A stretch of 64,000 nucleotides of DNA from an uncultured Verrucomicrobiota bacterium (lineage in GTDB: Bacteria; Verrucomicrobiota; Verrucomicrobiia; Limisphaerales; UBA9464), in NCBI GenBank assembly GCA_903907925.1, contig CAIVQB010000133.1, positions 1 to 64,000 of the forward strand, written 5' to 3'. The notes beneath the pieces were generated by a model. The model saw only the letters and a list, made by a program, of their open reading frames with translations, was not told where the DNA came from and made no database searches. Both the position numbers and the translations under genes were made by a program. Position 1 is the first letter of the stretch; each line of letters starts with the position of its first letter. Positions 8,375-15,604 of this stretch are shown in pieces.

Positions 8375-9484
8375 ATGCCTCCACCAGCGCGGCTACGGCG
8401 CTGGGCGGTCGCCTCTCTGGCGGTGGCCGGAACCTTCCATGCGTTCTCCGGTGCCACGACACCCGCCGTTTCGAGCGCGCTCGACGTGCAGGTCCAGGTC
8501 GGCACGCCGTTCACCTACCGCATCACCATCAATCAGGCGTGGATCATCAACAGTTTCGACGCCTACCCGTTGCCACCGGGTCTCACGCTCAACAAGAAGC
8601 TCGGGTTCATCGCCGGCAAACCGACCGTGGTTGGAACCAACGACGTCACCCTTGTCGCCTCGCAGGACAACCTTCCCGACCGGACCCTGACGGATTCCAT
8701 GACCCTCAGGGTAACGGCGGCACCGGCACCGCCGCTGTTCAGCCTGAATCCCGTCGATACAATCGCCGTAGCGGGAGACGACGTGATCCTGACCTCGGCG
8801 GCGATCGGCACCGGAACGATCCGGTTCCAGTGGTATCGGGGAGAATCCTTTCGCGGTAACGTCTTCCTTGGTCCAATCATCGTCGGAGCGACGAACGCGG
8901 CATTGGTGCTGCCGCATGTGACGGTGGACGATGGCGGTTATTACTTTTCATCGGCAATCAACGCGGCGGGCACGAATTACAGTCAGCCGGCCCAGGTGTC
9001 CCTGATCCTGCCGCCGCAGATTTATTCCCAACCGGACAATGTCACCATTCATGAGGGAGCGCCGTTCGGGATTTACATCTATGCCGACGGGGGCGTCGTT
9101 CTGAACTACCAGTGGCGCAAGGCGGGGAATTCGATTCCCGGTGCGACCAATGATTTCTGGTACGTCGACGCCGCGGTTCCGGGAGACGCTGGATCGTACG
9201 ATGTGGTTCTCGACAACGCGGCGGGTCAACTCACCAGCAATCCGGCGCGGGTCACTGTGGCGGATCCTCTGCGGGTTCAAATGATCCGCACCTCGCCGAA
9301 GAGTGCGGTTCTGAAATTCAATTCGATCCCCGGGGCCTCGTATTCGATCAACTACGCCGACCGGTTGACCAACACTTGGGACAACTGGAACTACCTGACT
9401 GATTTCACCGCCACTGGATCCAACTCGGTGAAGAACGTCCTCTCCACCAGTCCGGTGCGATTTTTCCGGGTGACTCCGGATTGA
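8375..9484 (+). CDS. Secreted Ig-like domain protein
   Basis: From the ATG at 8375 the protein has 369 residues and a signal peptide (RRWAVASLAVAGTFHAFSGA). It continues with a putative-Ig (He_PIG-type) domain marked by GTPFTYRI, PLPPGLTLN and GKPTVVGTNDVTL. Two immunoglobulin-like repeats follow, each ending DDGGYYFSSAINAAG or DAGSYDVVLDNAAG. The C-terminal strand set closes with SPVRFFRVTPD, a C-terminal signature often seen in secreted verrucomicrobial proteins. Such proteins are usually adhesive or surface-exposed. An in-frame ATG at 8354 and a long upstream extension to 8111 are possible but would precede the signal peptide. Confidence 0.75.
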   Translation: MPPPARLRRWAVASLAVAGTFHAFSGATTPAVSSALDVQVQVGTPFTYRITINQAWIINSFDAYPLPPGLTLNKKLGFIAGKPTVVGTNDVTLVASQDNLPDRTLTDSMTLRVTAAPAPPLFSLNPVDTIAVAGDDVILTSAAIGTGTIRFQWYRGESFRGNVFLGPIIVGATNAALVLPHVTVDDGGYYFSSAINAAGTNYSQPAQVSLILPPQIYSQPDNVTIHEGAPFGIYIYADGGVVLNYQWRKAGNSIPGATNDFWYVDAAVPGDAGSYDVVLDNAAGQLTSNPARVTVADPLRVQMIRTSPKSAVLKFNSIPGASYSINYADRLTNTWDNWNYLTDFTATGSNSVKNVLSTSPVRFFRVTPD

Positions 9485-9552
9485 ACCGTGCTCCGGAGTG
9501 CCGATTTCATCCCGGGCTTGCGTCCATGGGCCTGGCTGCCAAGAGTCGCCCG

Positions 9553-10893
9553 ATGAGGCACGCGCCTACCTCAAGGCCCCTCCGAGCCGCCAGTGCGGCC
9601 TGGTTTCTGGCCGCTGCGCTGCGGGCTCTGGGCGACGATGCCAGTTCGGGAATTGCGGAGCAGTTGCGATTGCTTCAGCAGCAAAACGCCGCCCTGCAGC
9701 AGCAGTTGCATCAACAACAGCAGGTCATTGAAGAACTCGGCCGCAAGGTCGACAAGCTCCAGGCGGCGGACTTGGGGCAGCGCGAAGCCGATACCCACGC
9801 GGCTGCTGAACCCACGGCTGAGTCCCTGATTCCTGCCCGATCGGCGTTCAACCGGATTCATCTCCGCGGCGAGGGTGCGGTGGCGTTTTCGGATTCCCAG
9901 GCCAACGGGCAATTTCCCAATCACGAGTTTCGCGTCGATGAAGCGCGCCTGTATCTGGAGGCCCCGATCTGGGGCGAGGTGTATTTCTTCGGGGAACTGA
10001 ACCTCTATCAACGCGAGGAGCATGAGATCGACCTGCGTGCGGGAGAGGTTTTTATCGACGCGGAGAATCTGTCGAAACTGTGGGGCGAAGACCGGCAACT
10101 GAATCTGCGCGCCGGCCGTTTCAACATTCCGTTCGGTGAGGAATACCTGCTGCGGCACGCGATCGACAATCCGCTCATTTCCCATTCCGTGACCGACTTG
10201 TGGGGCGTCAATGAAGGCCTCGAGGTCTACGGCGCGCTGGGCCCTTTTCGGTACGTCGCCGCCGTTCAGAACGGTCCCTACAACGTGGTCCGCGATTTCA
10301 ACGGCGACAAGACCTTCACTGGTCGACTGGCCTATGAACCGTTCAAATGGCTTCACCTGAGCGGAAGTGCCCTGCGCACCGGACAGTTGGACATCAAACA
10401 GGACAAGCTTTCCGCCCTCTGGATCGGCTCCGGCTTTGTGCGGCCCATCGGGTCGGCGGCCGCCACGGTGTTCCAGGCGGACCTGCTCGAGGGCGACCTG
10501 CAGTTGCGGTTCGCCCACACCACTTTGAAGGCGGCGGGTGGGTTGATCCGCTACGAAGACAATGACCAGCCCGTTCACAATCGAAGGCGGGTCACCTATT
10601 ACTATGCAGAGGCGGTGCAGGACATTTATGGCGGTCTCTATGCCGCCGCCCGGTGGAGCCAGGTGTTCGCTCCCGGTGGATATCCGATCGCCGGGATTGG
10701 CAACGTGGGGGAATACGCCTTCGGACCGGACCTCACCAGCGGCCTGCACCTGTTGAGCCTAGGGATTGGCTATCGATGGAGTCCGCAATTGGTCCTCAAG
10801 GTCGAATACTCCATCGAAGGCGGCAGCGAAGCCGGAGGCACGCCGCGTCGGCTCGAAAACATGCTGAGTGCCACGGCGGCATTCGCGTTCTGA
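9553..10893 (+). CDS. OprO/OprP-type porin
   Basis: This 446-residue outer-membrane protein starts with a signal sequence (LRAASAAWFLAAALRALG). A Gln-rich coiled coil (LRLLQQQNAALQQQLHQQQQ) follows, of the kind that trimerises porins in the periplasm. A beta-barrel begins near residue 95, with alternating strands such as HEFRVDEARLYLEAPIWG and NLRAGRFNIPFGEEYLLRH. The C-terminus ends in Phe (AFAF), as expected for BAM-targeted barrels. The strand set resembles phosphate-selective porin O/P. The ligand here is unknown. ATG 9553 fits the signal peptide; ATG 9526 and TTG 9481 are further in-frame options. It heads the 9553-14253 operon. Confidence 0.82.
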   Translation: MRHAPTSRPLRAASAAWFLAAALRALGDDASSGIAEQLRLLQQQNAALQQQLHQQQQVIEELGRKVDKLQAADLGQREADTHAAAEPTAESLIPARSAFNRIHLRGEGAVAFSDSQANGQFPNHEFRVDEARLYLEAPIWGEVYFFGELNLYQREEHEIDLRAGEVFIDAENLSKLWGEDRQLNLRAGRFNIPFGEEYLLRHAIDNPLISHSVTDLWGVNEGLEVYGALGPFRYVAAVQNGPYNVVRDFNGDKTFTGRLAYEPFKWLHLSGSALRTGQLDIKQDKLSALWIGSGFVRPIGSAAATVFQADLLEGDLQLRFAHTTLKAAGGLIRYEDNDQPVHNRRRVTYYYAEAVQDIYGGLYAAARWSQVFAPGGYPIAGIGNVGEYAFGPDLTSGLHLLSLGIGYRWSPQLVLKVEYSIEGGSEAGGTPRRLENMLSATAAFAF

Positions 10894-10894
10894 C

Positions 10895-11599
10895 ATGCGC
10901 CGTCCGCTCACAGTCGCCGCCCTTGTTGCCATCGCCAGCCTGCCCGGTCTTCCCGGCGAAGCCGGAACGCTGGTCGGCACCGTCCGGGCCCGCGGCACGG
11001 AGGGCGCTGACGAGCCGTCCGCTGCGGGCGGGGCGTACGAGAGCCGGAAGTATAAATTCGTCGAGCGGGTGGACTATTCGCAGTTGCGGGATTTTGTCGT
11101 CTACATCGACGGCGCGGTGGCCACCAACACCGCCTCACCCGCCGTCGCGCAGGTGGTCACGACTCGCAAGATCAATCAGCAGGGAGCCACTTTCTCGCCC
11201 CACGTGCTGCCGGTCGCGGTCGGCACCACCGTCGAATGGCCGAACAACGACGACATCTTTCACAACGTCTTTTCATATTCCGAGACCAAGCCGTTCGATC
11301 TGGGGCTCTACAAACATCCCGAAGTCAAACGCATCGTCTTCGACAAACCCGGACGGGTGGATGTGTTCTGCTCCATCCACAAGGCGATGAACTGCATCGT
11401 GCTGGTCCTGGGTAATCCGTATTTTGCCGCGGCCGACGACCGGGGGCGCTATGTGATTCCGAACGTCCCGGCCGGGCGGTACACGCTCAAGGCCTGGCAC
11501 GAGCGCATGCCTGCCCAGGCGCGCGAGATCACGGTGCCGGAAACCGGCGAAGTCCGTGTCGACTTCACGCTCGGCATCGCGAATCTCCCCCACTACTGA
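10895..11599 (+). CDS. Secreted cupredoxin-like protein with C-terminal Ig-like domain
   Basis: This 234-residue protein has a signal peptide (MRRPLTVAALVAIASLPGLPGEA). Its middle part matches the cupredoxin-like domain of methylamine-utilisation-type proteins: ATFSPHVLPVAVGTTVEWPN, then DDIFHNVFS and VDVFCSIHKAMN. The set His, Cys, His and Met is what a type 1 copper site needs. The final 60 residues (GRYVIPNVPAGRYTLKAWHE) look like a carboxypeptidase regulatory-like domain. The gene starts one base after the porin stop and ends six bases before the kinase, so it is probably made together with both. A periplasmic copper-binding or electron-transfer role is inferred. Confidence 0.8.
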   Translation: MRRPLTVAALVAIASLPGLPGEAGTLVGTVRARGTEGADEPSAAGGAYESRKYKFVERVDYSQLRDFVVYIDGAVATNTASPAVAQVVTTRKINQQGATFSPHVLPVAVGTTVEWPNNDDIFHNVFSYSETKPFDLGLYKHPEVKRIVFDKPGRVDVFCSIHKAMNCIVLVLGNPYFAAADDRGRYVIPNVPAGRYTLKAWHERMPAQAREITVPETGEVRVDFTLGIANLPHY

Positions 11600-11605
11600 G
11601 CCTTC

Positions 11606-13882
11606 ATGCGGCCGTCCTTCCGCCGTCTCCGCTCCAGTTTTCAGGTCAAGATCCTGGTGCCGGTGCTGATCGTCATGACGGTTCTGGTCGTCGCGCCCCT
11701 GTGGTTTGCGAGCCGCCACATGGCGGACCAGTTGGCGGCCGGGGCTGCTGACACCGTGTCGACGGCCGATGGTGTGTTTCAAAGCCAGCAGGCAATTCGA
11801 GTCAAAAACCTGCTGCTGCGTTACGGCGAAGCCGCCGGCGAACCCCGCTTTCGAGCCGTCGCCCAACAAAACGATCCCGCCACGGTGGCTTTCGCGCTCA
11901 AGGAATTGCTCGCGGATTTCGGCGCGGAATTCGCCCTCTTCACCGGTCCGACCGCGATGATCGTGACGAATGCGACAACCCTGGCGGCCGATCCCGCTCG
12001 TTGCGCCGCGATCGGAAAAGCTTCCGCCGGGGAGGCTTTGATCGGACATCCGAACGCAACCGCCGCCGCCATCGACGGGCGGATTTATGAGTTCGTCTCG
12101 GTGCCTGTCGTTGTGGGGCCTTCGATCATCGGTGCGCTGACGACCGCCCGGGAGATGGGGCGTGATGTCCTTACGGAATTCGGGCAACTCACCCGGAGTG
12201 AAATTGTGCTTCTCGCGGGAGGACGCATCACCGCCGCCACTCTCGACGTCGCGGATCTCGTGGGGCAGTTGGCACCCGTCCTTGAACGGCGTGACCCCTC
12301 CGGTCGGTCGAGAAACAATCCTGCCGAGGCGGTCACCGTGACGATCAATGGCCAGCACTACATGGGCCTCTCGGGAGGACTCGCGGGTGCGACGGCCGAC
12401 GCCGGCCTGCGCTATGTGTTGCTGTCTTCGTTTGAACGGCCGCTGGCGTCGCTTCAGGCCGCGCAACGTGCGCTGCTGTGGACGCAGGCGGCCGTGATCC
12501 TGGCCGGCGTGGTGATCGTGGCTCTGGTCGTCCGCCGGGTGTCGAGGCCGCTCCGTGACCTGCGGGACACGGCCGAGGCGGTGGGTCGAGGTGATTTTTC
12601 GCGGTGGGTGGAGGTGCAATCCGAGGACGAATGCGGCGAGTTGGCGGTGGTGTTCAATCAGATGACGGCCAATCTCCAGGCCTCGCGGCAACAATTGGAG
12701 GAGACCTTCGAGACGTTGAAATCGGCGCAGGAGCAATTGTTGCAGAGCGAGAAGCTGCGCGCGATTGGGACGCTGGCCGGCGGCATCGCCCACGATTTCA
12801 ACAACATCCTCGGTGCCATCCTCGGTTTTGGGGAACTCGCGCTGCGCGACGTCGCGAAGGACAGCCGGATTGAACGAAACCTCCGGCAGGTGATGATCGC
12901 CGGCCAGCGCGCGCGTCTCCTGGTCCGCCAAATCCTGACCTTCAGCCGGCAGAACGCGCCCCGACGGGTGATGGTGCGCCTGGGAGGCGTGGTGGACGAG
13001 GTCGTCACACTGCTGCGCGCGACCCTTCCGCCCGCCATTCAAATCGAGGTCCGGATCGCCACAACGGCCGACACGGTGATGGGTGATCCGACCCAACTCC
13101 ATCAGGTGTTGATGAATCTCGGCACCAATTCCGGTCATGCCATGCGTGAGCGGGGTGGCGTCCTGACTGTGACTCTGGATTGCACCGAAGTCGGGCTTGA
13201 ATCCAGCAAGCCGGCGGGTCTCAAGGCGGATGAGTATCTGACGCTGACGGTTTCGGACACCGGTCACGGGATTGACCCCTCGGTGTTGGGGCGGATCTTT
13301 GATCCCTTTTTCACCACGAAACCCGTTGGCGAGGGGGCGGGGTTGGGGCTTTCCGTGGTGCACGGGATTGTCGAAAACCATGGTGGCGAAATCGTCGTGA
13401 ACACCCGGCTGGGGCAGGGAACGACGTTCACCCTCTGGCTGCCCTATGTCTCCCCTCCACCCTTGGAGGTCGCGGCGGTCGCCCCGTCAGTGGTGCCGGG
13501 TTCCGGTCGGATCCTGGTGGTCGACGACGAGGAACCGATCGCCGACATGATGCATCAGCATCTCACCCGTCTGGGATACGATGTCGTGGCGCACCACGAC
13601 AGCGAGGCAGCTCTGCGGGAGTTTCGCGCCGCGACACCGCCGTTCGCGTTGGTGATCACGGATCTTGCCATGCCGAAGCTGTCCGGCGCCGAGCTTGCGG
13701 CTGAGATTCTGCGGTTGCGGGCGGACACACCGATCATCGTCTGCACCGGATCGGCCGATCTCACCGGCCACAGCCGAACGCTGAACCCGGGGATTCGTGA
13801 ATTCGTCTCCAAGCCGGTGAATTTCGTTGAGTTGAGCCAGGTAATCCGAAAATTTCTTCCCGCCCCCGGCGGACTCCCATGA
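11606..13882 (+). CDS. Hybrid sensor histidine kinase with HAMP and receiver domains
   Basis: The 758-residue protein has a membrane helix at about 14-33 (VKILVPVLIVMTVLVVAPLW), an extracytoplasmic sensor of about 250 residues and a second helix near 290-310. A HAMP linker (RRVSRPLRDLRDTAEAVGRG) and a short coiled coil follow. The kinase core has GGIAHDFNNILGA with His396, the N-box NLGTNSGHAM, DTGHGIDPSVLGRIFDPFF and GAGLGLSVVHGI. A C-terminal receiver has VVDDEEP near 638, the phospho-acceptor Asp686 in VITDLAMP and the lysine in VSKPVNF. It probably reports a periplasmic signal linked to the porin and cupredoxin-like protein encoded just upstream. The stop overlaps the next start by four bases. 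Confidence 0.93.
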   Translation: MRPSFRRLRSSFQVKILVPVLIVMTVLVVAPLWFASRHMADQLAAGAADTVSTADGVFQSQQAIRVKNLLLRYGEAAGEPRFRAVAQQNDPATVAFALKELLADFGAEFALFTGPTAMIVTNATTLAADPARCAAIGKASAGEALIGHPNATAAAIDGRIYEFVSVPVVVGPSIIGALTTAREMGRDVLTEFGQLTRSEIVLLAGGRITAATLDVADLVGQLAPVLERRDPSGRSRNNPAEAVTVTINGQHYMGLSGGLAGATADAGLRYVLLSSFERPLASLQAAQRALLWTQAAVILAGVVIVALVVRRVSRPLRDLRDTAEAVGRGDFSRWVEVQSEDECGELAVVFNQMTANLQASRQQLEETFETLKSAQEQLLQSEKLRAIGTLAGGIAHDFNNILGAILGFGELALRDVAKDSRIERNLRQVMIAGQRARLLVRQILTFSRQNAPRRVMVRLGGVVDEVVTLLRATLPPAIQIEVRIATTADTVMGDPTQLHQVLMNLGTNSGHAMRERGGVLTVTLDCTEVGLESSKPAGLKADEYLTLTVSDTGHGIDPSVLGRIFDPFFTTKPVGEGAGLGLSVVHGIVENHGGEIVVNTRLGQGTTFTLWLPYVSPPPLEVAAVAPSVVPGSGRILVVDDEEPIADMMHQHLTRLGYDVVAHHDSEAALREFRAATPPFALVITDLAMPKLSGAELAAEILRLRADTPIIVCTGSADLTGHSRTLNPGIREFVSKPVNFVELSQVIRKFLPAPGGLP

Positions 13883-14253
13883 AACAAATCCTGGTAATTG
13901 ACGATGACCCGCAGGTGCGTGCGCTGCTGGTTGAAATCCTGACCCACGAGGGCTACGAGGTTGTCGCGGCCTCCAATGGCGTGGAGGGATTGAACCGGTT
14001 TCGCGAGTGCCCATCCGACGTGGTGATCACCGATCTGATCATGCCTGAAAAGGAGGGATTCGAGACCATCTTCGCCCTCCGGCGGGAATTCCCGGGCGTG
14101 GGTGTCATCGCCATTTCGGGAGGGGGACGAGTTGAGGCTTCGGATTACCTGCCGATCGCCAAAATGCTGGGAGCGCGGTTCACCATCGCCAAACCCTTCA
14201 CCTCCGGCGAAATCCTCGACGCGGTTCGTGCCGTTCTTTCGGGGCCGGAGTAG
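13879..14253 (+). CDS. Single-domain response regulator
   Basis: The 124-residue protein is a lone receiver domain with acidic pair Asp9-Asp10 (VIDDDPQ), the phosphorylation site Asp52 (VITDLIMPE), the switch residue in VIAISGG and the lysine in TIAKPF. There is no output domain, so it works through protein contacts or as a phosphate shuttle. It overlaps the hybrid kinase gene by ATGA and is almost surely its partner. The hybrid kinase already carries a receiver, so this pair may form a multi-step relay or a phosphate sink. Confidence 0.92.
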   Translation: MKQILVIDDDPQVRALLVEILTHEGYEVVAASNGVEGLNRFRECPSDVVITDLIMPEKEGFETIFALRREFPGVGVIAISGGGRVEASDYLPIAKMLGARFTIAKPFTSGEILDAVRAVLSGPE

Positions 14254-14342
14254 CCGACCCATGCGGCGCCAGGGATGCCGCCCTCTCCAATTCCGCATCA
14301 GGGCTTGGTGTTCACATTGAGATCTGGACGTTGCGTGCCCAA

Positions 14343-14855
14343 CTACGCAAACGCTCGTGAGCCATTGGAAAGTCCGAACGAGGCGATCTCGAACCGTTTG
14401 GCGACGGAATTTCGAACACCATCGCGGATCATCAGCATGAGAGCCAACGGCAGGGCGAGAAGCGCGAGAAGGAAGAAGATGCCGATTGAATTGACTGCCG
14501 CTATGAGGATTGCGGTTTGCATCAAGCGTTTGTGCATGTTGCGAATGGTTGCCGATGCAGCCTCCACTTTGGCGCTCATTTCCTCAACTTTCCGGGACTC
14601 TTCCGCGGAGACTTTGGCGGCGAAGACCAGCGAAATGCTGATGTGATCGACCTGCTCTTCGAGTTGATTCACCCGAAACGCGATTATGGAGGCAGCCTCC
14701 TTCTCCGCAGTCGACGACTCCAAAAGTGCGCCCGCCTCCTCGGATAGACACCTGAGACTGACTCGAAACTTGCTCAAGACAACGGGGCGGACCACCAGCC
14801 AAAGAAAGGCGTTGGACACCACCAGGAAGAACAATACTGGAATTAAGACGGTCAC
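14343..14855 (-). CDS. Small membrane protein with central coiled coil
   Basis: This 170-residue protein has one hydrophobic segment at the N-terminus (VLIPVLFFLVVSNAFLWLVV) and one near residues 115-140 (ILIAAVNSIGIFFLLALLAL). Between them is a 75-residue charged, Glu/Lys/Ala-rich helix (EEQVDHISISLVFAAK, ESRKVEEMSAKVEAASA) likely to form a coiled coil. I do not recognise the family. It lies 17 bases downstream of another small membrane protein gene. Both have lower GC at third codon positions than their neighbours and sit beside two tRNA genes, so they may be recent arrivals. No function is claimed. Confidence 0.6.
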   Translation of the reverse strand: MTVLIPVLFFLVVSNAFLWLVVRPVVLSKFRVSLRCLSEEAGALLESSTAEKEAASIIAFRVNQLEEQVDHISISLVFAAKVSAEESRKVEEMSAKVEAASATIRNMHKRLMQTAILIAAVNSIGIFFLLALLALPLALMLMIRDGVRNSVAKRFEIASFGLSNGSRAFA

Positions 14856-14872
14856 ATGATTGGCTGGGAGGA

Positions 14873-15292
14873 CTATCCTTCCGAAAACTGTTTGTCACCT
14901 CCGCTGCTGTCAAGATCGAGCCGCCCTTGGGTTGCCAACGGGCCTCTTCGTTCAAAGCGCTCAATCTCGGCCCGATGGTTGCGGTCCATCCAGCCGATCA
15001 ATTTCCATGAACCCATGGAGATTCCCCCCGAAAGTATCCAGCCACCGACCGCGAACCATCGCGCGTTGAGAATGTCGTGGGCGATTGCCCGCAGACCTTC
15101 TGGTTTCAGCGCGTATGTCCAACCGCAAACCACCAGGGCAATTGCGGCGAGGTAGGGAAACCCGCAATCCACAAGCTTGCAGAACACCGTCGTGGCTGCT
15201 GAGGGCCAGTCGCCGTGCCTTTCAATCCGTCCAGACGGATGGTGGTGGAAGCGGTTGAAAGTGGCATTTTCGAGGAAAAACGCCCAAACCAT
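14873..15292 (-). CDS. Small membrane protein, unknown
   Basis: From the ATG at 15292 this is a 139-residue protein. An in-frame ATG at 15316 would lie inside tRNA-Leu, so it is not used. Two hydrophobic segments are visible (YLAAIALVVCGWTYAL and WFAVGGWILSGGISMGSW), followed by a charged tail (DRNHRAEIERFERRG). The N-terminus contains a His-rich stretch (NRFHHHPSGR). I do not recognise it. It is the first gene of a likely two-gene unit with 14343-14855 and begins 14 bases beyond the 3' end of tRNA-Leu, so it may depend on readthrough from the tRNA promoter. Confidence 0.5.
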   Translation of the reverse strand: MVWAFFLENATFNRFHHHPSGRIERHGDWPSAATTVFCKLVDCGFPYLAAIALVVCGWTYALKPEGLRAIAHDILNARWFAVGGWILSGGISMGSWKLIGWMDRNHRAEIERFERRGPLATQGRLDLDSSGGDKQFSEG

Positions 15293-15306
15293 TGATTTCA
15301 AGGCAT

Positions 15307-15391
15307 TGGTGCGCACGGCAGGACTTGAACCTGCACGCCTTACGGCACTACCACCTCAAAGTAGCGCGTCTGCCAATTCCGCCACGTGCGC
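15307..15391 (-). tRNA. tRNA-Leu, anticodon GAG
   Basis: This 85-base class II tRNA is read on the minus strand. The acceptor stem GCGCACG pairs with CGTGCGC, the D loop is AATTGGCAG, the anticodon stem CTACT/GGTAG (with a final T-G pair) encloses TTGAGGT, and there is a long variable arm (TGCCGTAAGGCGT). The T stem is GCAGG/CCTGC with TTCAAGT. The anticodon GAG reads CUC leucine codons. The CCA end is encoded at 15307-15309. Confidence 0.96.
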
Positions 15392-15454
15392 AATTGCCGG
15401 ATGATTCAGGTTCGATTCTATCCGAAGCGATCCGAAATCATCCCAAAGCTTAAA

Positions 15455-15531
15455 TGGTCGGGGCGGTGAGAATTGAACTCACGACCTCCTGGACCCGAAC
15501 CAGGCGCGCTACCAGGCTACGCTACGCCCCG
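15455..15531 (-). tRNA. tRNA-Pro, anticodon CGG
   Basis: This 77-base cloverleaf is on the minus strand. The acceptor stem CGGGGCG pairs with CGCCCCG, the anticodon stem CCTGG/CCAGG holds loop TTCGGGT, and the T stem GTGAG/CTCAC closes on TTCAATT. The anticodon CGG reads CCG. CCA is encoded at 15455-15457. It lies 63 bases upstream of tRNA-Leu on the same strand, so the two are probably one transcript. Confidence 0.96.
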
Positions 15532-15604
15532 AACCAAAAAGCGGGGCGCACGATGGGAAACCAGCGGTTCGAATGCAAAGACATTCTTTGGCATCCGACC
15601 GATT

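Noticed and set aside
11273..13381. A 702-codon open frame on the minus strand across the histidine kinase gene
   Set aside because: It is antisense to a clear kinase with all motifs, and its protein is low-complexity His/Arg/Gln-rich, as expected from a GC-rich shadow frame.
14254..15391. Genomic island integrated at tRNA-Leu
   Set aside because: I looked for a second copy of the tRNA 3' end on the left side of the two small membrane genes and found none, and there is no integrase gene.
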